From a virus: a stretch of DNA of 64,000 nt. The notes under the pieces were generated by a model that was not told where the DNA came from, ran no database searches, and saw only the letters and a program-made list of their open reading frames with translations. This document shows positions 1 through 8,265 of the stretch, in pieces. Both the position numbers and the translations under genes were made by a program. The stretch lies in the IMG/VR virus record IMGVR_UViG_3300035695_000001, positions 1 through 64,000 of that record; one strand, 5' to 3'. Within the stretch, counting starts at the first letter, position 1. Every line of letters starts with the position of its first letter.

Positions 1-2
1 AG

Positions 3-1541
3 CACGTCGAGCGGATCGCCGGTGGCATCCCGATGGGCCAGCCGATCATTCGGGGGCACCACAGCCAGCGCAAGGCCGAGAAGGACGCGGAGCGCATCGA
101 GAGCGGCATGAAGGCCGCCGTGCGGCTCCACGACACGTCCGAGTATTGGGAGCGCCGCGCCGAGCGGGTGATGCGTCACGCCGCGTACAAGGCCGACCCC
201 GGCCTTCGGGCGCGCCGGATCAAGACCCTGGAGGCCGACCAGCGCCGCCACCAGCGGAGCCTCGCACACGCCGAGCAGTTCGCCGGGCTGTGGCAGAAGG
301 TCGCCGCCTGCACGGACCCGGCCGAGCAACTCAAGATCGCACTCGCGGTCGCCAACCACGACCACGGTGGGGCCTGGTACAAGATCAAGGACGGGGCCCT
401 CGCGCCCGCTCAGGCGGCCGAGCAGGGCATCGCCTCGCACGCCGCCATCGCTGCTTACGAGCGGCGCTGGATCGAGCACCTGACCAACCGGCTGGCCTAC
501 GAGCGGGTCCTGCTCGGCCGTGCTCCGGACCAGGAGATCAAGGTCGACCGGACGCGCACGGGCGCGGCGGCGCTCCCGCTGCTCAACTACAAGGCCCCGG
601 AGGGCCGGATCTCGATCCGTCGCCGGTTCGGTGGGGAGGTCGAGTCGCGCAGGCAGGTCGAGATGACCTCCGCCGAGTACCAGCGGATCTACCACGAGCA
701 GCGTGGGACGCAGGTCTCCGAGGACGGGACGCACCGCGTACGCAGCGCGATCGTCCACACCAAGGGGTCCGGTTCCTACGGTGGCGAGCACGTCGTCGTC
801 TTCCTCTCCGACAAGGGGGCGCACCCCGTGCCCATCCCGAAGCCGAAGGCTCACGAGCCTACGGCAGAGGAGATCGAGGAGGAGGCCGCCGAGGAGGTGG
901 TGGAGCCCGAAGCCTCCGAGCCGTCCGACCCGGAGCCGGTGACCTTCACCGAGCCCGAGGAGCCGGAACCGCCCGAGCCGGTCAACCCTTTCGAGGCCAT
1001 GCGCCAGTCGCTCAAGGCTGGGGTCAAGGCCGTCTCGGTGCCCGAGTTGTTCGTGACGCCGCCCGACCTCGCCGAGCGCGTGGCGGACGAGGCGTACATC
1101 TACCCCGGCATGACCGTGCTCGAACCGAACGGAGGGCTCGGGGCGCTCGCCGAGGCTGCCCGGAAGCGTGATGGCGACGTGACGTGCGTCGAGATCGCGC
1201 ATGCCGCGGTCCAAGTGCTCCGAGGCAAGGGCTTCACCGTCCACCACGACGACTTCCTGACCGTGGACCTGGGCGGGCAGACGTTCGATCGCGTGGTTGC
1301 AAATCCGCCGTTCAGCGCGGAGATCCCCCACGTTCAGCGGGCGTGGTCGATGCTCAAGCCCGGCGGTCGGCTCGTCGCCATCATGTCGGCGGGGGTCTCC
1401 TTCCGCCAGGACAAGGCCACGAAGGCGTTCCGAGACTTCGTGGAGGAGCACGGCGAGATGGAGGACTTGCCCGAGGACTCCTTCGCGTCGTCGGGGACCA
1501 ACGTCCGGACCGTGCTCGTCACCCTCGACAAGCCGCAGTGA
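3..1541 (+). CDS. DUF3560 domain protein with C-terminal DNA methyltransferase (5' end outside window)
   Basis: The first ~70 residues carry the charged HHSQRKAEKDAERI-type stretch of DUF3560 proteins, which occur on plasmids and phages. Around residues 290-325 there is a Glu/Pro-rich linker. The C-terminal ~170 residues form a Rossmann-type methyltransferase: a motif-I-like VLEPNGGLGALAEAA, an acidic CVEIAHAA, and the catalytic motif NPPF, typical of N6-adenine or N4-cytosine enzymes. The residues before the first ATG (at 33) are open and read HVERIAGGIP, which continues the DUF3560 pattern, so the true start is probably upstream of the window. The role is inferred to be modification of phage or host DNA; target specificity cannot be read. 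Confidence 0.85.
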   Translation, partial: HVERIAGGIPMGQPIIRGHHSQRKAEKDAERIESGMKAAVRLHDTSEYWERRAERVMRHAAYKADPGLRARRIKTLEADQRRHQRSLAHAEQFAGLWQKVAACTDPAEQLKIALAVANHDHGGAWYKIKDGALAPAQAAEQGIASHAAIAAYERRWIEHLTNRLAYERVLLGRAPDQEIKVDRTRTGAAALPLLNYKAPEGRISIRRRFGGEVESRRQVEMTSAEYQRIYHEQRGTQVSEDGTHRVRSAIVHTKGSGSYGGEHVVVFLSDKGAHPVPIPKPKAHEPTAEEIEEEAAEEVVEPEASEPSDPEPVTFTEPEEPEPPEPVNPFEAMRQSLKAGVKAVSVPELFVTPPDLAERVADEAYIYPGMTVLEPNGGLGALAEAARKRDGDVTCVEIAHAAVQVLRGKGFTVHHDDFLTVDLGGQTFDRVVANPPFSAEIPHVQRAWSMLKPGGRLVAIMSAGVSFRQDKATKAFRDFVEEHGEMEDLPEDSFASSGTNVRTVLVTLDKPQ

Positions 1542-1551
1542 CCTCGCGCAG

Positions 1552-1579
1552 ACCCTCCGGCCTACCAGGCGCGGGGGGT
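1552..1579 (+). promoter_or_regulatory. Bulged leader hairpin 1 (first of a 16-member family)
   Basis: Lower stem ACCCTCCG/CGGGGGGT (one T-G pair), bulged G on the 3' side, upper stem GCCT/AGGC, loop ACC. It is preceded by GCGCAG and followed nine bases later by AGGAGG of the 1604 gene. The architecture (lower stem, 3'-side bulge, upper stem, tight loop, then Shine-Dalgarno) recurs upstream of most uncoupled genes to 21.3 kb, so I treat it as an RNA control or processing element rather than a plain terminator; there is no U-tract. Confidence 0.7.
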
Positions 1580-1603
1580 TCTTGCGTAGGAGGTGATCAC
1601 ACC

Positions 1604-2218
1604 ATGTCCAGCAGCAAGAAGGCCCGGCCGATGTCATCCGCGTCCCCCATGTCCCGCGTGCTGCCCCCGCCGCAGCGCAGACGCAAGAATGTGGTCGTGG
1701 AGGATGGCGGCGCGATCGTCCAAGTGAACACGCCGCTCGGGGTCGTGTACGTCAAGGCGGACACCATTTCGTCCGGACCCGGTGACGCCAGGCGCCGTGT
1801 GGAGGTCCGCGTCTCCAAGGACAGCGGCAACTTCCTCGCCAGCGAGAGCGCCACCACGCTGGCGATCCTCGACTACGACCCCACCACGCAAAGCGCTCCC
1901 GTCAAGGCTTGCGTCCTGACCCGAGAGACCTTCCTGGGCTTCGAGTGCGCCGGCTTCTACGCTCGCGTGAAGAGCCGCAACGACAACCGCGTGCGCGTCC
2001 GCACCTACAAGGACCCGCAGAGCGCCGTGACCTTCATGGCGCAGAGCGTCGGCCGGAGCCCGAACCTCACTGCCAGGACGACGGACGGCGACGTGCCCAT
2101 CCTCGACGGCAAGGGGGCGCTGCTGCCTGGCGCAGCGGACGCGCTGCGCTGCCTGCTGAACGATGACGAGGCCGCCCTGCTCGACCTCTTCGGGGTTGGG
2201 AAGCCGCCCAGCAAGTGA
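1604..2218 (+). CDS. Hypothetical protein, 204 aa
   Basis: I do not recognise the family. The start is set by AGGAGGTGATCACACC-ATG. After a Ser/Pro/Arg-rich first ~28 residues the protein looks like a compact mixed alpha/beta domain (GGAIVQVNTPLGVVYVKADTI, then alternating hydrophobic and charged strands) and ends in a short acidic helix. No signal peptide or transmembrane segment is seen. It is a single gene with its own bulged leader hairpin on each side, so it is probably regulated like its neighbours. Confidence 0.7.
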   Translation: MSSSKKARPMSSASPMSRVLPPPQRRRKNVVVEDGGAIVQVNTPLGVVYVKADTISSGPGDARRRVEVRVSKDSGNFLASESATTLAILDYDPTTQSAPVKACVLTRETFLGFECAGFYARVKSRNDNRVRVRTYKDPQSAVTFMAQSVGRSPNLTARTTDGDVPILDGKGALLPGAADALRCLLNDDEAALLDLFGVGKPPSK

Positions 2219-2225
2219 GCGCTCG

Positions 2226-2250
2226 CCCCGAGGCTTCCAAGCCGTCGGGG
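2226..2250 (+). promoter_or_regulatory. Bulged leader hairpin 2
   Basis: Lower stem CCCCGA/TCGGGG, bulged G at 2244, upper stem GGCT/AGCC, loop TCCA. It lies between the stop of the 1604 gene and the AAGGAGG of the 2275 gene. Confidence 0.75.
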
Positions 2251-2274
2251 CTGAGCCCGTGAAGGAGGTCAACC

Positions 2275-2883
2275 ATGTACGTGCTGGTCCAGAAGGTCAA
2301 CGACGGGGTCACGTTCTACCCGTGCAACAAGGCGGGCGTGCCCAAGAAACTCCCCAGGCCCAAGCCGACGTTCCGAGGCAAGAGCAAGCCGGCCGAGATC
2401 GGGCCTACCACCCGCCTGGCCCTCGATGCGGCCGAGGAGTGGTACCGAGCCGAGGTCATGGCGGCGTTCGACTCCGGCCCGATGAAGGGGTGCGGGTACG
2501 CCGATGACTTCCGCCAGCACGCCTACACCAAGGACGGGGAGGGTGGCCGGTTCCTCAAGTTGGAGCCGGTGGGCTTCGCCATCGTCGGCGATGACGGCCA
2601 GGTCACGATGAACGACTCGGGCAGCACCCCGACGACTGGCCGCGCCAAGGTGCTCGCCTGCTACCAGGCCCCGCTCCTCAAGGTGAAGAGCACCGAAGGG
2701 GAGGGCTGGTGGCGCTTCGAGCGGATCGTCACGACGGAGCCGGCCGAGGTACCGATCCGTGGCCTCGACAAGATGCGCAAGATCCACCGCGTCATCCCTC
2801 CGGTACCGGCACGCGCGACCTGCGCCAGTCCGGAGGGGCAGCGTCGAAGCGCCGAGTCGACGGACTTGGACCGGCGACAGTGA
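2275..2883 (+). CDS. Hypothetical protein, 202 aa
   Basis: Family not recognised. It starts at ATG after GAAGGAGGTCAACC. The N-terminus MYVLVQKVNDGVTFY looks like a beta-strand core, and the middle holds one long amphipathic segment (LALDAAEEWYRAEVMAAF). The last ~25 residues are Arg/Ser-rich and of low complexity, probably disordered. No catalytic motif is visible. Flanked on both sides by bulged leader hairpins. Confidence 0.7.
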   Translation: MYVLVQKVNDGVTFYPCNKAGVPKKLPRPKPTFRGKSKPAEIGPTTRLALDAAEEWYRAEVMAAFDSGPMKGCGYADDFRQHAYTKDGEGGRFLKLEPVGFAIVGDDGQVTMNDSGSTPTTGRAKVLACYQAPLLKVKSTEGEGWWRFERIVTTEPAEVPIRGLDKMRKIHRVIPPVPARATCASPEGQRRSAESTDLDRRQ

Positions 2884-2891
2884 CAGCGCAC

Positions 2892-2920
2892 AGTCCGGGG
2901 GCCTCATGGCCCGCCGGGCT
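2892..2920 (+). promoter_or_regulatory. Bulged leader hairpin 3
   Basis: Lower stem AGTCCGG/CCGGGCT (one G-T pair), bulged G at 2913, upper stem GGGCC/GGCCC, loop TCAT. GCGCAC lies just 5'. It precedes the GGAAGGAG of the 2948 gene. Confidence 0.75.
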
Positions 2921-2947
2921 GCTGCCGTTGGAAGGAGCCACGTACCC

Positions 2948-3193
2948 ATGCGTCACGACTACGACCCCACGTCGATCCAGGACCCGGCAGCGCGCCGGGC
3001 AACCATCCTCGCCAGGGCCCGCGCCAAGGTCCGGCCCCCCGTCACGGTCGAGCAAGCGAGGGCCGCTACGGCTCTCCTGGCGGTCGCCCAGAGGTCTGGC
3101 GACCCCTCGGAGATCGAGGAGGCCGAGGCCCGCGAGCAGGCGACGTGGGAGGCGTTCGACGAGAGCGCCGAGCGGCCGAAGGAGGCAGCGTGA
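2948..3193 (+). CDS. Small hypothetical protein, 81 aa
   Basis: Starts at ATG behind GGAAGGAG. It is a short, highly charged, probably all-helical protein (ARRATILARARAKVRPPVTVEQARAATALLAVAQR split over two helices) ending in an acidic helix. Function unknown. Its TGA overlaps the GTG of the next gene by four bases, so the two are translationally coupled. Confidence 0.65.
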   Translation: MRHDYDPTSIQDPAARRATILARARAKVRPPVTVEQARAATALLAVAQRSGDPSEIEEAEAREQATWEAFDESAERPKEAA

Positions 3194-3651
3194 CCCGCGC
3201 AGAGATGGTGGCCATCGTGGTAGCGCGCACGGCCGGAGCGAAACAGCCGATGCGGCACACGCACATCGAGTGCTGGTGTCCGGACCGGGAGCATCGACGC
3301 GACGACTACGACGAGGGCTGCTTCTGCCCACCATGCGCGAGCGAAGCAGCCGTGGCGCTCGGCTACCCGGCCACCGACGCCGAGCCGGAGGCCGAAGGGG
3401 CGGACGACGGCCCGCGCTTCTGCCAAACCTGCGACCGTCTCATCACCCTCCGGAGCACCGACGACATCGAGTGGGGCGTCACCCTCGACGGCGCCTTGGA
3501 TGAGTTGGCCCACTACGAGACCGGGCTCGGATTCGAGCGAGGCGAGCCCAAGACGCCCGAAGACTGGCAGGTCTTCCTGCTCATGGTCGACGCCATCGCC
3601 GAGGAGCACCTGCCCCGGGTCGAGGCCATCATCATGGCGAGGGCGTCATGA
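3190..3651 (+). CDS. Cys-cluster hypothetical protein, 153 aa
   Basis: GTG start overlapping the upstream stop (GTGA). Cysteines are grouped as CWCPD, CFCPPC and CQTC in the first ~95 residues, consistent with one or two structural zinc sites. The C-terminal half is helical and acidic. The family is not recognised; zinc binding is inferred from spacing only. The stop overlaps the next start as ATGA. Confidence 0.65.
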   Translation: MTRAEMVAIVVARTAGAKQPMRHTHIECWCPDREHRRDDYDEGCFCPPCASEAAVALGYPATDAEPEAEGADDGPRFCQTCDRLITLRSTDDIEWGVTLDGALDELAHYETGLGFERGEPKTPEDWQVFLLMVDAIAEEHLPRVEAIIMARAS

Positions 3652-3914
3652 CCACCGCGAAGACCTACACCGTGCTCGCCACCGACTCGTCGGCGTGCCT
3701 CGCCGAGCACGTCACCGCGGAGGAAGCCCTGGAGGCTCACTCCAAGGCAGGCTTCAAGGCGACCATCTTCGACGACTCGGACAACGACCCGGCGTGCATG
3801 GTCGAGATGGGCGGCGCCCTGGCCTGCGAGTGCCACCGATGCGACCCGGGCCACGTCGACCCGGATCAGGACTGGGGTGGCGAGGCCGAACTGCGGGAGG
3901 AGACCAGACGATGA
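3648..3914 (+). CDS. Small hypothetical protein, 88 aa
   Basis: ATGA overlap with the upstream gene. The fold looks like a short beta-alpha-beta unit (TYTVLATDSSACLAEHVTAEEALEAH, ending FKATIFDDSD) followed by a CECHRCDPGH cysteine/histidine cluster near the end, perhaps a small metal site. Function unknown. It is the last gene of a three-gene coupled unit (2948-3914). Confidence 0.6.
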   Translation: MTTAKTYTVLATDSSACLAEHVTAEEALEAHSKAGFKATIFDDSDNDPACMVEMGGALACECHRCDPGHVDPDQDWGGEAELREETRR

Positions 3915-3925
3915 CGGAGCGCACA

Positions 3926-3953
3926 CCCCGGGGCTCATCGTGAGCTGCCGGGG
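3926..3953 (+). promoter_or_regulatory. Bulged leader hairpin 4, with a second small hairpin
   Basis: Lower stem CCCCGG/CCGGGG, bulged G at 3947, upper stem GGCTC/GAGCT, preceded by GCGCAC. A second stem, AGCCT-gt-AGGCT, follows before AGAAGGAG of the 4001 gene, giving a two-hairpin leader. Confidence 0.75.
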
Positions 3954-4000
3954 CTTCGTGCTGAGAGAGCCTGTAGGCTCAACCAGAAGGAGACGACCCC

Positions 4001-5077
4001 ATGTCATTCGACCCCAAGGCAGCGAAAGAGAAACTCGACAAGGCCATCCAGACCGGCGTGGCCCAAGCCAGCACCACGGTCCAGCGGGTGCTCAGCACCG
4101 TCCCGGAGGACGCGATCGTCCGGACCCGCTCGCTGGCGTGGGAGCCGCGGGAGCGGGACGTCGCCATCGTCTTCAACGGGCAGGCCCACCCCATCCACGA
4201 GCACGCCATGCGCCAGATCGGCGAGGTGGCCGGCATCCCCCGCGCTTACGTCGAGTCCCTCATGACCGAGGGCACCCCGCAGCAGCGCCGGGCCCTGCTC
4301 GCCCACAACCTCCGCGAGATGATGGCGGAGCAGCCGGAGACCAAGCGGCACCTCGTCCGCACGGTCGGCAACAGCGTCCGAGGCTTCCTGTCCGACTCCT
4401 ACCGGCGCCTCGACTCCCGCCCGCTGCTCTCCGCCTTCGTCGAGGAGGTGGATCGCTTCGGGGCCGTGCCCTACAGCGGCCGTGCCGGCGACGTCCGCTC
4501 GACGCTCAAGGCGATCATCCCGCGGGTCCTGATCGCTGGCGGCGACGCGGTCGCCTTCGGCCTCCAGTGGGAGAACAGCGACTTCGGCGCCGGGGCGCAC
4601 AGCATCCGGGCCTTCCTGCTCCGGCTCACCTGCCTGAATGGGGCCACGACGGAGGACAACCTCCGCCAGGTCCACCTGGGCAAGCGCTTGGAGGAGAGCA
4701 TCGAGTTCAGCGCGAAGACGCTTGCTCTCGACACGCAGGCCAACGTCTCGGCGCTCCGAGACGTCGTCAAGGCGGCGCTCCTCCCGGCCAAGATCGACAG
4801 CCTCATCGCCCGCATCGACGCCGCGCAGGCCAAGGAGGTGAACTGGGGCGGACTGAAGACCAGGCTCGCCAAGGCGCTGAACAAGGGCGAGATGACGGCG
4901 GCCGAGACCGCCTTCCTCGGGCCCGACGTCGAGAACCTCCCCCCCGCCCCGACGCTGTGGCGGGCCAGCAACGCCCTGTCGTGGATCGCCAAGACGGCGA
5001 CGCCCGACCGGGCCCTGGAGTTGGAGAAGCTCGCGGGCGGGATCCTGGAGAACAAGATCGTCGCCGAGGCCGCGTAG
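4001..5077 (+). CDS. DUF932-like protein, 358 aa
   Basis: The central region NSVRGFLSDSYRRLDSRPLL, followed by a beta-rich part and LRLTCLNGA, matches the pattern of DUF932/phage-plasmid-like proteins (TIGR03299-related). Length is in the family's usual range. No enzymatic motif is known for this family, which is common in phages and mobile elements. The C-terminal ~120 residues are helical. The start is fixed by AGAAGGAG and the two-hairpin leader upstream. Confidence 0.75.
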   Translation: MSFDPKAAKEKLDKAIQTGVAQASTTVQRVLSTVPEDAIVRTRSLAWEPRERDVAIVFNGQAHPIHEHAMRQIGEVAGIPRAYVESLMTEGTPQQRRALLAHNLREMMAEQPETKRHLVRTVGNSVRGFLSDSYRRLDSRPLLSAFVEEVDRFGAVPYSGRAGDVRSTLKAIIPRVLIAGGDAVAFGLQWENSDFGAGAHSIRAFLLRLTCLNGATTEDNLRQVHLGKRLEESIEFSAKTLALDTQANVSALRDVVKAALLPAKIDSLIARIDAAQAKEVNWGGLKTRLAKALNKGEMTAAETAFLGPDVENLPPAPTLWRASNALSWIAKTATPDRALELEKLAGGILENKIVAEAA

Positions 5078-5111
5078 CCTCCCGCCCTCCTGATCGATGA
5101 GTACGGCGCAC

Positions 5112-5140
5112 ACCCCGGGGGCTCCACAGCCCTGCGGGGT
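5112..5140 (+). promoter_or_regulatory. Bulged leader hairpin 5
   Basis: Lower stem ACCCCG/CGGGGT, bulged G at 5134, upper stem GGGGCT/AGCCCT (one G-T pair), loop CCAC, preceded by GCGCAC and followed by TAGGAGG of the 5166 gene. Confidence 0.8.
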
Positions 5141-5165
5141 TGTGGCCGTGTAGGAGGTTCACACC

Positions 5166-6164
5166 ATGACGACCACGACGACCGACAAGACCGACCCGCG
5201 CATCGACAAGGCCCGCAAGATGTTCGCCGAGCGGTGGATCCTGGCCCTGTGCTACGGCACTCAGGCTCCCCTCACGCTGACGGACCACGACTCCGGCTGG
5301 CGGGACATCGAGAGGCACGCCGGCAAGCGCAGAGCGCTGCTCAAGGTGCTCGTCGAGATGGGCTACATCTGGCGCAACGGAGACAAGGACCAGATCACCG
5401 ACAAGGGATTCGCGGAGTCCTTCCTCGACTCCGGCTCGGTCGACTTCTCCCACTTCGTCCCCGAGGGCAAGTCGGTGTGGGAGTACGAGCACGAGGTCAG
5501 GCCCGGGAGCTTCTTCGACTCCGACGGGCTCCCGCTCGGCGTTCGGTGCTTCATCGCCGCCCACCACGACCGCTTCCAGTTCTTCGACTGGGACCCGTAC
5601 ACCAAGCGAGGCACGCCGATCGCCTTCGGTTCCTTCGCCAAGAAGGAGTCGAGCCACAGCATCCTGGTCGCCGACGCGGCCTACACGGCGAAGTTGACCG
5701 CCGAGAAGGACGCCGCGCAGTTCCGGGAGGTCTCCGGCGCCAACCTCGCGCACGGGATGGTGAAGATGGGCTACGCCGAAGAGGCCACCAAGCACGTCTT
5801 CCGGAACGGCAAGCACGACGGCCCCTTCGGCGTCCTGCGATTCGGCACCGACCCGAAGCAGTGGCAGGCGGAGAGCGCCGCCAGGCAGGAGAAGATCCGG
5901 AAGGAGATCGTCGCACTCGCCGAGGAGTTGACCGCCCTGGAGTACGCCGAGAACAAGATGCTCCTCGCCGCTGGGGTCGAGAAGACGCTCTCCCAGGGCG
6001 TCACGGAGGAGGACCGCACGAAGGCGTGGGGCATCTTCCTCGCCGACTACGAGCGGGAGGTCCGGGAGCAGATCGCCAAGCAGAAGGCGTTCGAGGCACA
6101 GCAAGCGGCGGCGGGGTCCATCGACGAGGGCTGCGTGGACGCCAGCCGACGCCGGGAGCAGTAG
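5166..6164 (+). CDS. Hypothetical protein, 332 aa, winged-helix-like N-terminus
   Basis: Starts at ATG behind TAGGAGG. Residues ~15-85 (RWILALCYG through LLKVLVEMGYIWRNGDKDQITDKG) look like a winged-helix unit, but this is pattern reading only. The middle ~100 residues are aromatic-rich (HDRFQFFDWDPYTKRG). Residues ~230-320 form a long charged helix, probably a coiled coil. Function unknown; a DNA- or protein-binding role would fit. Confidence 0.7.
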   Translation: MTTTTTDKTDPRIDKARKMFAERWILALCYGTQAPLTLTDHDSGWRDIERHAGKRRALLKVLVEMGYIWRNGDKDQITDKGFAESFLDSGSVDFSHFVPEGKSVWEYEHEVRPGSFFDSDGLPLGVRCFIAAHHDRFQFFDWDPYTKRGTPIAFGSFAKKESSHSILVADAAYTAKLTAEKDAAQFREVSGANLAHGMVKMGYAEEATKHVFRNGKHDGPFGVLRFGTDPKQWQAESAARQEKIRKEIVALAEELTALEYAENKMLLAAGVEKTLSQGVTEEDRTKAWGIFLADYEREVREQIAKQKAFEAQQAAAGSIDEGCVDASRRREQ

Positions 6165-6172
6165 CAGCGCAC

Positions 6173-6204
6173 AGCCGGGGCCTCCTACAAGTGGGCGCCC
6201 GGCT
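6173..6204 (+). promoter_or_regulatory. Bulged leader hairpin 6, with a second hairpin abutting the SD
   Basis: Lower stem AGCCGGG/CCCGGCT, bulged G at 6197, upper stem GCC/GGC with a longer loop, preceded by GCGCAC. A second stem, TGCGAG-ccgtaa-CTCGCA, ends directly at GGAGGAG of the 6243 gene and could affect ribosome access. Confidence 0.75.
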
Positions 6205-6242
6205 TCGCCGTTGCGAGCCGTAACTCGCAGGAGGAGACCAGC

Positions 6243-6872
6243 ATGGATCAGATGGTGGACGAGGTGACGGAGCAGCCCAAGAGCAACGGGATCACGGTGA
6301 CCGTCGAGGGGGTCGACATCCTGCCCGGGTGGGAGGGCCGCGTCTCCTGGGCCGGCAGCTACCGCTGGCTCAAGATCGTCGGGCACTTCGAGCACGCGGT
6401 CGAGGAGGTCGGCATGACCTTCCGCCTGGACATGCACTCGGAGTACAGCGGGATCCGGTGCGACTTCTCGGAGACCCACGACGGCAGCAAGGAGGACGGG
6501 GACAAACTCTGGCAGGCCACCTGGGGCACCGACGGCTTCGTCGCCCTCTCGTACGCGACCCCGCCGCCCCCGAAGATCGCCGCCATCCTCCACGCGAAGG
6601 CCAAGGCCGCCTTCGACGCCTACGAGCGGCCCCTGCTTGCCCGGTACACCGACACCTGCATGGCCATGCTCGACGCCGACCAGTACGACCGCGCGGCGAC
6701 GCGGGACCGGGACCTGGCCTGCAACATCCTGCGGGAGTTCCGCAAGGCCACCAGACCCAAGCCCGCCGAGCCGGACGAGGACGAGGAGCCCAAGCGGGTG
6801 TCCCCCGCCCAGGCGTTCGTCGACCTGACCGGGCTCCCCGTGGGGCTGCCCGCGGGCGAGGCGGAGGCGTAG
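6243..6872 (+). CDS. Hypothetical protein, 209 aa
   Basis: Unrecognised. The N-terminal ~110 residues are beta-rich (ITVTVEGVDILPGWEGRVSW). The middle is helical, with MAMLDADQYDRAATRDRDL, and the tail is acidic and proline-rich. No membrane segment. It is the last gene before the first TGTCTAGCA repeat pair at 6902, which I take as the end of a transcription block. Confidence 0.65.
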   Translation: MDQMVDEVTEQPKSNGITVTVEGVDILPGWEGRVSWAGSYRWLKIVGHFEHAVEEVGMTFRLDMHSEYSGIRCDFSETHDGSKEDGDKLWQATWGTDGFVALSYATPPPPKIAAILHAKAKAAFDAYERPLLARYTDTCMAMLDADQYDRAATRDRDLACNILREFRKATRPKPAEPDEDEEPKRVSPAQAFVDLTGLPVGLPAGEAEA

Positions 6873-6901
6873 CGGTTCTCCCGCAACCGAACGATCCAGA
6901 T

Positions 6902-6929
6902 TGTCTAGCAGTGCCTCAAGTGCTAGACA
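6902..6929. promoter_or_regulatory. Repeat pair TGTCTAGCA-N10-TGCTAGACA (candidate operator/promoter 1)
   Basis: Perfect inverted 9-mers spaced by 10 bases, followed by GTGACCAGG, then leader hairpin 7. The same 9-mer recurs at block boundaries throughout the window. Symmetry suggests a dimeric DNA-binding protein; a phage-specific promoter is the alternative. Confidence 0.7.
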
Positions 6930-6943
6930 GTGACCAGGCGCAC

Positions 6944-6972
6944 GACCCCGGCTCTACCAAGAGCGCGGGGTC
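6944..6972 (+). promoter_or_regulatory. Bulged leader hairpin 7, with a second hairpin
   Basis: The cleanest copy: lower stem GACCCCG/CGGGGTC, bulged G at 6965, upper stem GCTCT/AGAGC, loop ACCA, GCGCAC just 5'. A second stem, GGGGA-ccaga-TCCCC, precedes AGGAGG of the 7015 gene. Confidence 0.85.
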
Positions 6973-7014
6973 GTGGCGTTGCCGGGGACCAGATCCCCGC
7001 AGGAGGATCCTACG

Positions 7015-7392
7015 ATGGGCATGACGAAGAGAGACATGCTGCTGCTCCGCGCCGAGTTCCCGGCGCGCCCTGGACTGCTGCCGTTCGGCGTCGTCCTCTA
7101 CTTCCAGCCGGCACGACCGAGCGTGTCGATCAACGAGCAGCTCCAGGACGTGCTGGATGGCAAGGGCAAGTTCATCGTCCACGACGAGCGGCACTGCGAC
7201 GGCGAGAACGCTGGCGAGATCGCCTACGACAACGGCTCGTACTTCGAGCGCCCCGCCGACGATCGCGCGTATGCCAACGCCTACAAGGAGTTCCGGCGGC
7301 GGGTGGACAAGCACCTCGCCGACTGCGACAACGACGCCAAGGCCGAGGTCAACCCCATCGAGCGGATCCTCCGCTACCGGGGGTCGCGGTGA
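7015..7392 (+). CDS. Hypothetical protein, 125 aa
   Basis: ATG chosen because it follows CAGGAGGATCCTACG. Beta-rich N-terminus (FGVVLYFQPARPSVSI), a middle region IVHDERHCDGENAG, and a helical C-terminus. Family unknown. First gene of a five-gene coupled chain that runs to 8942. Confidence 0.6.
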   Translation: MGMTKRDMLLLRAEFPARPGLLPFGVVLYFQPARPSVSINEQLQDVLDGKGKFIVHDERHCDGENAGEIAYDNGSYFERPADDRAYANAYKEFRRRVDKHLADCDNDAKAEVNPIERILRYRGSR

Positions 7393-7790
7393 AGCGGCCC
7401 GACGGCACAAAGAGCGCCCCCTTCACCTACAGGATGTCTCGGGGCGAGGCACGCGACTGGGCCAACAACGACCCCGAGGACGTCCGCAGAGCGGTGCGCC
7501 GGACCTATCCCCGAGGCTACGTCCGGATCGTGCATCCGACCCGCGGGAACGCGCTGGTGGAGGTGCTCCAAGATCCTGGCTACGCGCCTCCCGCCAAGCC
7601 CAAACGCCAGCCGCCGAAGCCGCCGAACAAGGACACCTTCGAGGCGAGAACCAACGAGGCCATCAACTGGCTGACCGCGGCGCAGTCCGCCGAGCGCAAA
7701 GGCGACATGGCCGAGGCCAAGCGCTGCGTAAGCGCCGCTCGCGACGAGATCCACCAGGCCGAGATGACCATGGTCGAGAGGGCCGAGTGA
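7389..7790 (+). CDS. Hypothetical basic protein, 133 aa
   Basis: GTG start overlapping the stop of the 7015 gene (GTGA). The first half is basic (FTYRMSRGEARDWANNDPED, RTYPRGYVRIVHPTRG); a Lys/Pro-rich linker follows, and the last ~50 residues are helical (TAAQSAERKGDMAEAK). Unknown function; a nucleic-acid-binding role is possible from charge alone. Confidence 0.6.
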   Translation: MKRPDGTKSAPFTYRMSRGEARDWANNDPEDVRRAVRRTYPRGYVRIVHPTRGNALVEVLQDPGYAPPAKPKRQPPKPPNKDTFEARTNEAINWLTAAQSAERKGDMAEAKRCVSAARDEIHQAEMTMVERAE

Positions 7791-8053
7791 GCCGCCGCGT
7801 CCAAGGCTGGGAGAAGGACAAGGCAATCATCTCCCTGTTCGAGATCCTCCGCGACTTCTCGGACATCGACGCGCTAGCGCGTTTCGCTGAGACCGCGCCA
7901 CGCATCGACCCGAAGGTCAAGGCCCGGATCCTGAGCATCCGCAACGCCTACGGGCGAGCCGCCGTCAAGTTCGTCGGTGGCCTCCCGCCCGAGTTCTTCC
8001 GCAAGGAGCGGCAGGCCACCAAGCAGAACGCTCGAAAGAAGAGGGCAGGATGA
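7787..8053 (+). CDS. Small hypothetical protein, 88 aa
   Basis: GTGA overlap with the preceding gene. All-helical, with a hydrophobic patch ISLFEILRDF and a strongly basic tail (KERQATKQNARKKRAG). No recognised domain. Coupled to the following gene by ATGA. Confidence 0.6.
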   Translation: MSRRVQGWEKDKAIISLFEILRDFSDIDALARFAETAPRIDPKVKARILSIRNAYGRAAVKFVGGLPPEFFRKERQATKQNARKKRAG

Positions 8054-8265
8054 TCAAAGCGAAGGGGACCGAGCACTGTTCATGGTGCCTCGGCGGGACG
8101 ACCAAGGGCGAAGACCTGCTGGAGGGCTCCGAGGGGTGCGAGGATTCTGGCGCCCTCTACCACGGCAACTGCTACTCAGAGTTGAACCTGGCCGAGAGCG
8201 GCGAGTTCGACGACGCCGAACATGAGAAGCGCTTCAAGGCGTGGAAGCAGAGGATGGGGGCGTGA
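8050..8265 (+). CDS. Small zinc-ribbon-like protein, 71 aa
   Basis: ATGA overlap with the upstream gene. CSWCLGG near the N-terminus and later CEDSGALYHGNCY give four possible metal ligands, as in many tiny phage zinc-binding proteins. Function unknown. Its stop overlaps the GTG of the next gene. Confidence 0.6.
   Translation: MIKAKGTEHCSWCLGGTTKGEDLLEGSEGCEDSGALYHGNCYSELNLAESGEFDDAEHEKRFKAWKQRMGA

Noticed and set aside
4803-6593. 596-codon leftward open frame
   Set aside because: Antisense to the well-supported 4001, 5166 and 6243 genes; long stop-free antisense frames are expected at this G+C content, and the product is a Val/Arg/Gly/Pro/Leu-rich mixture.
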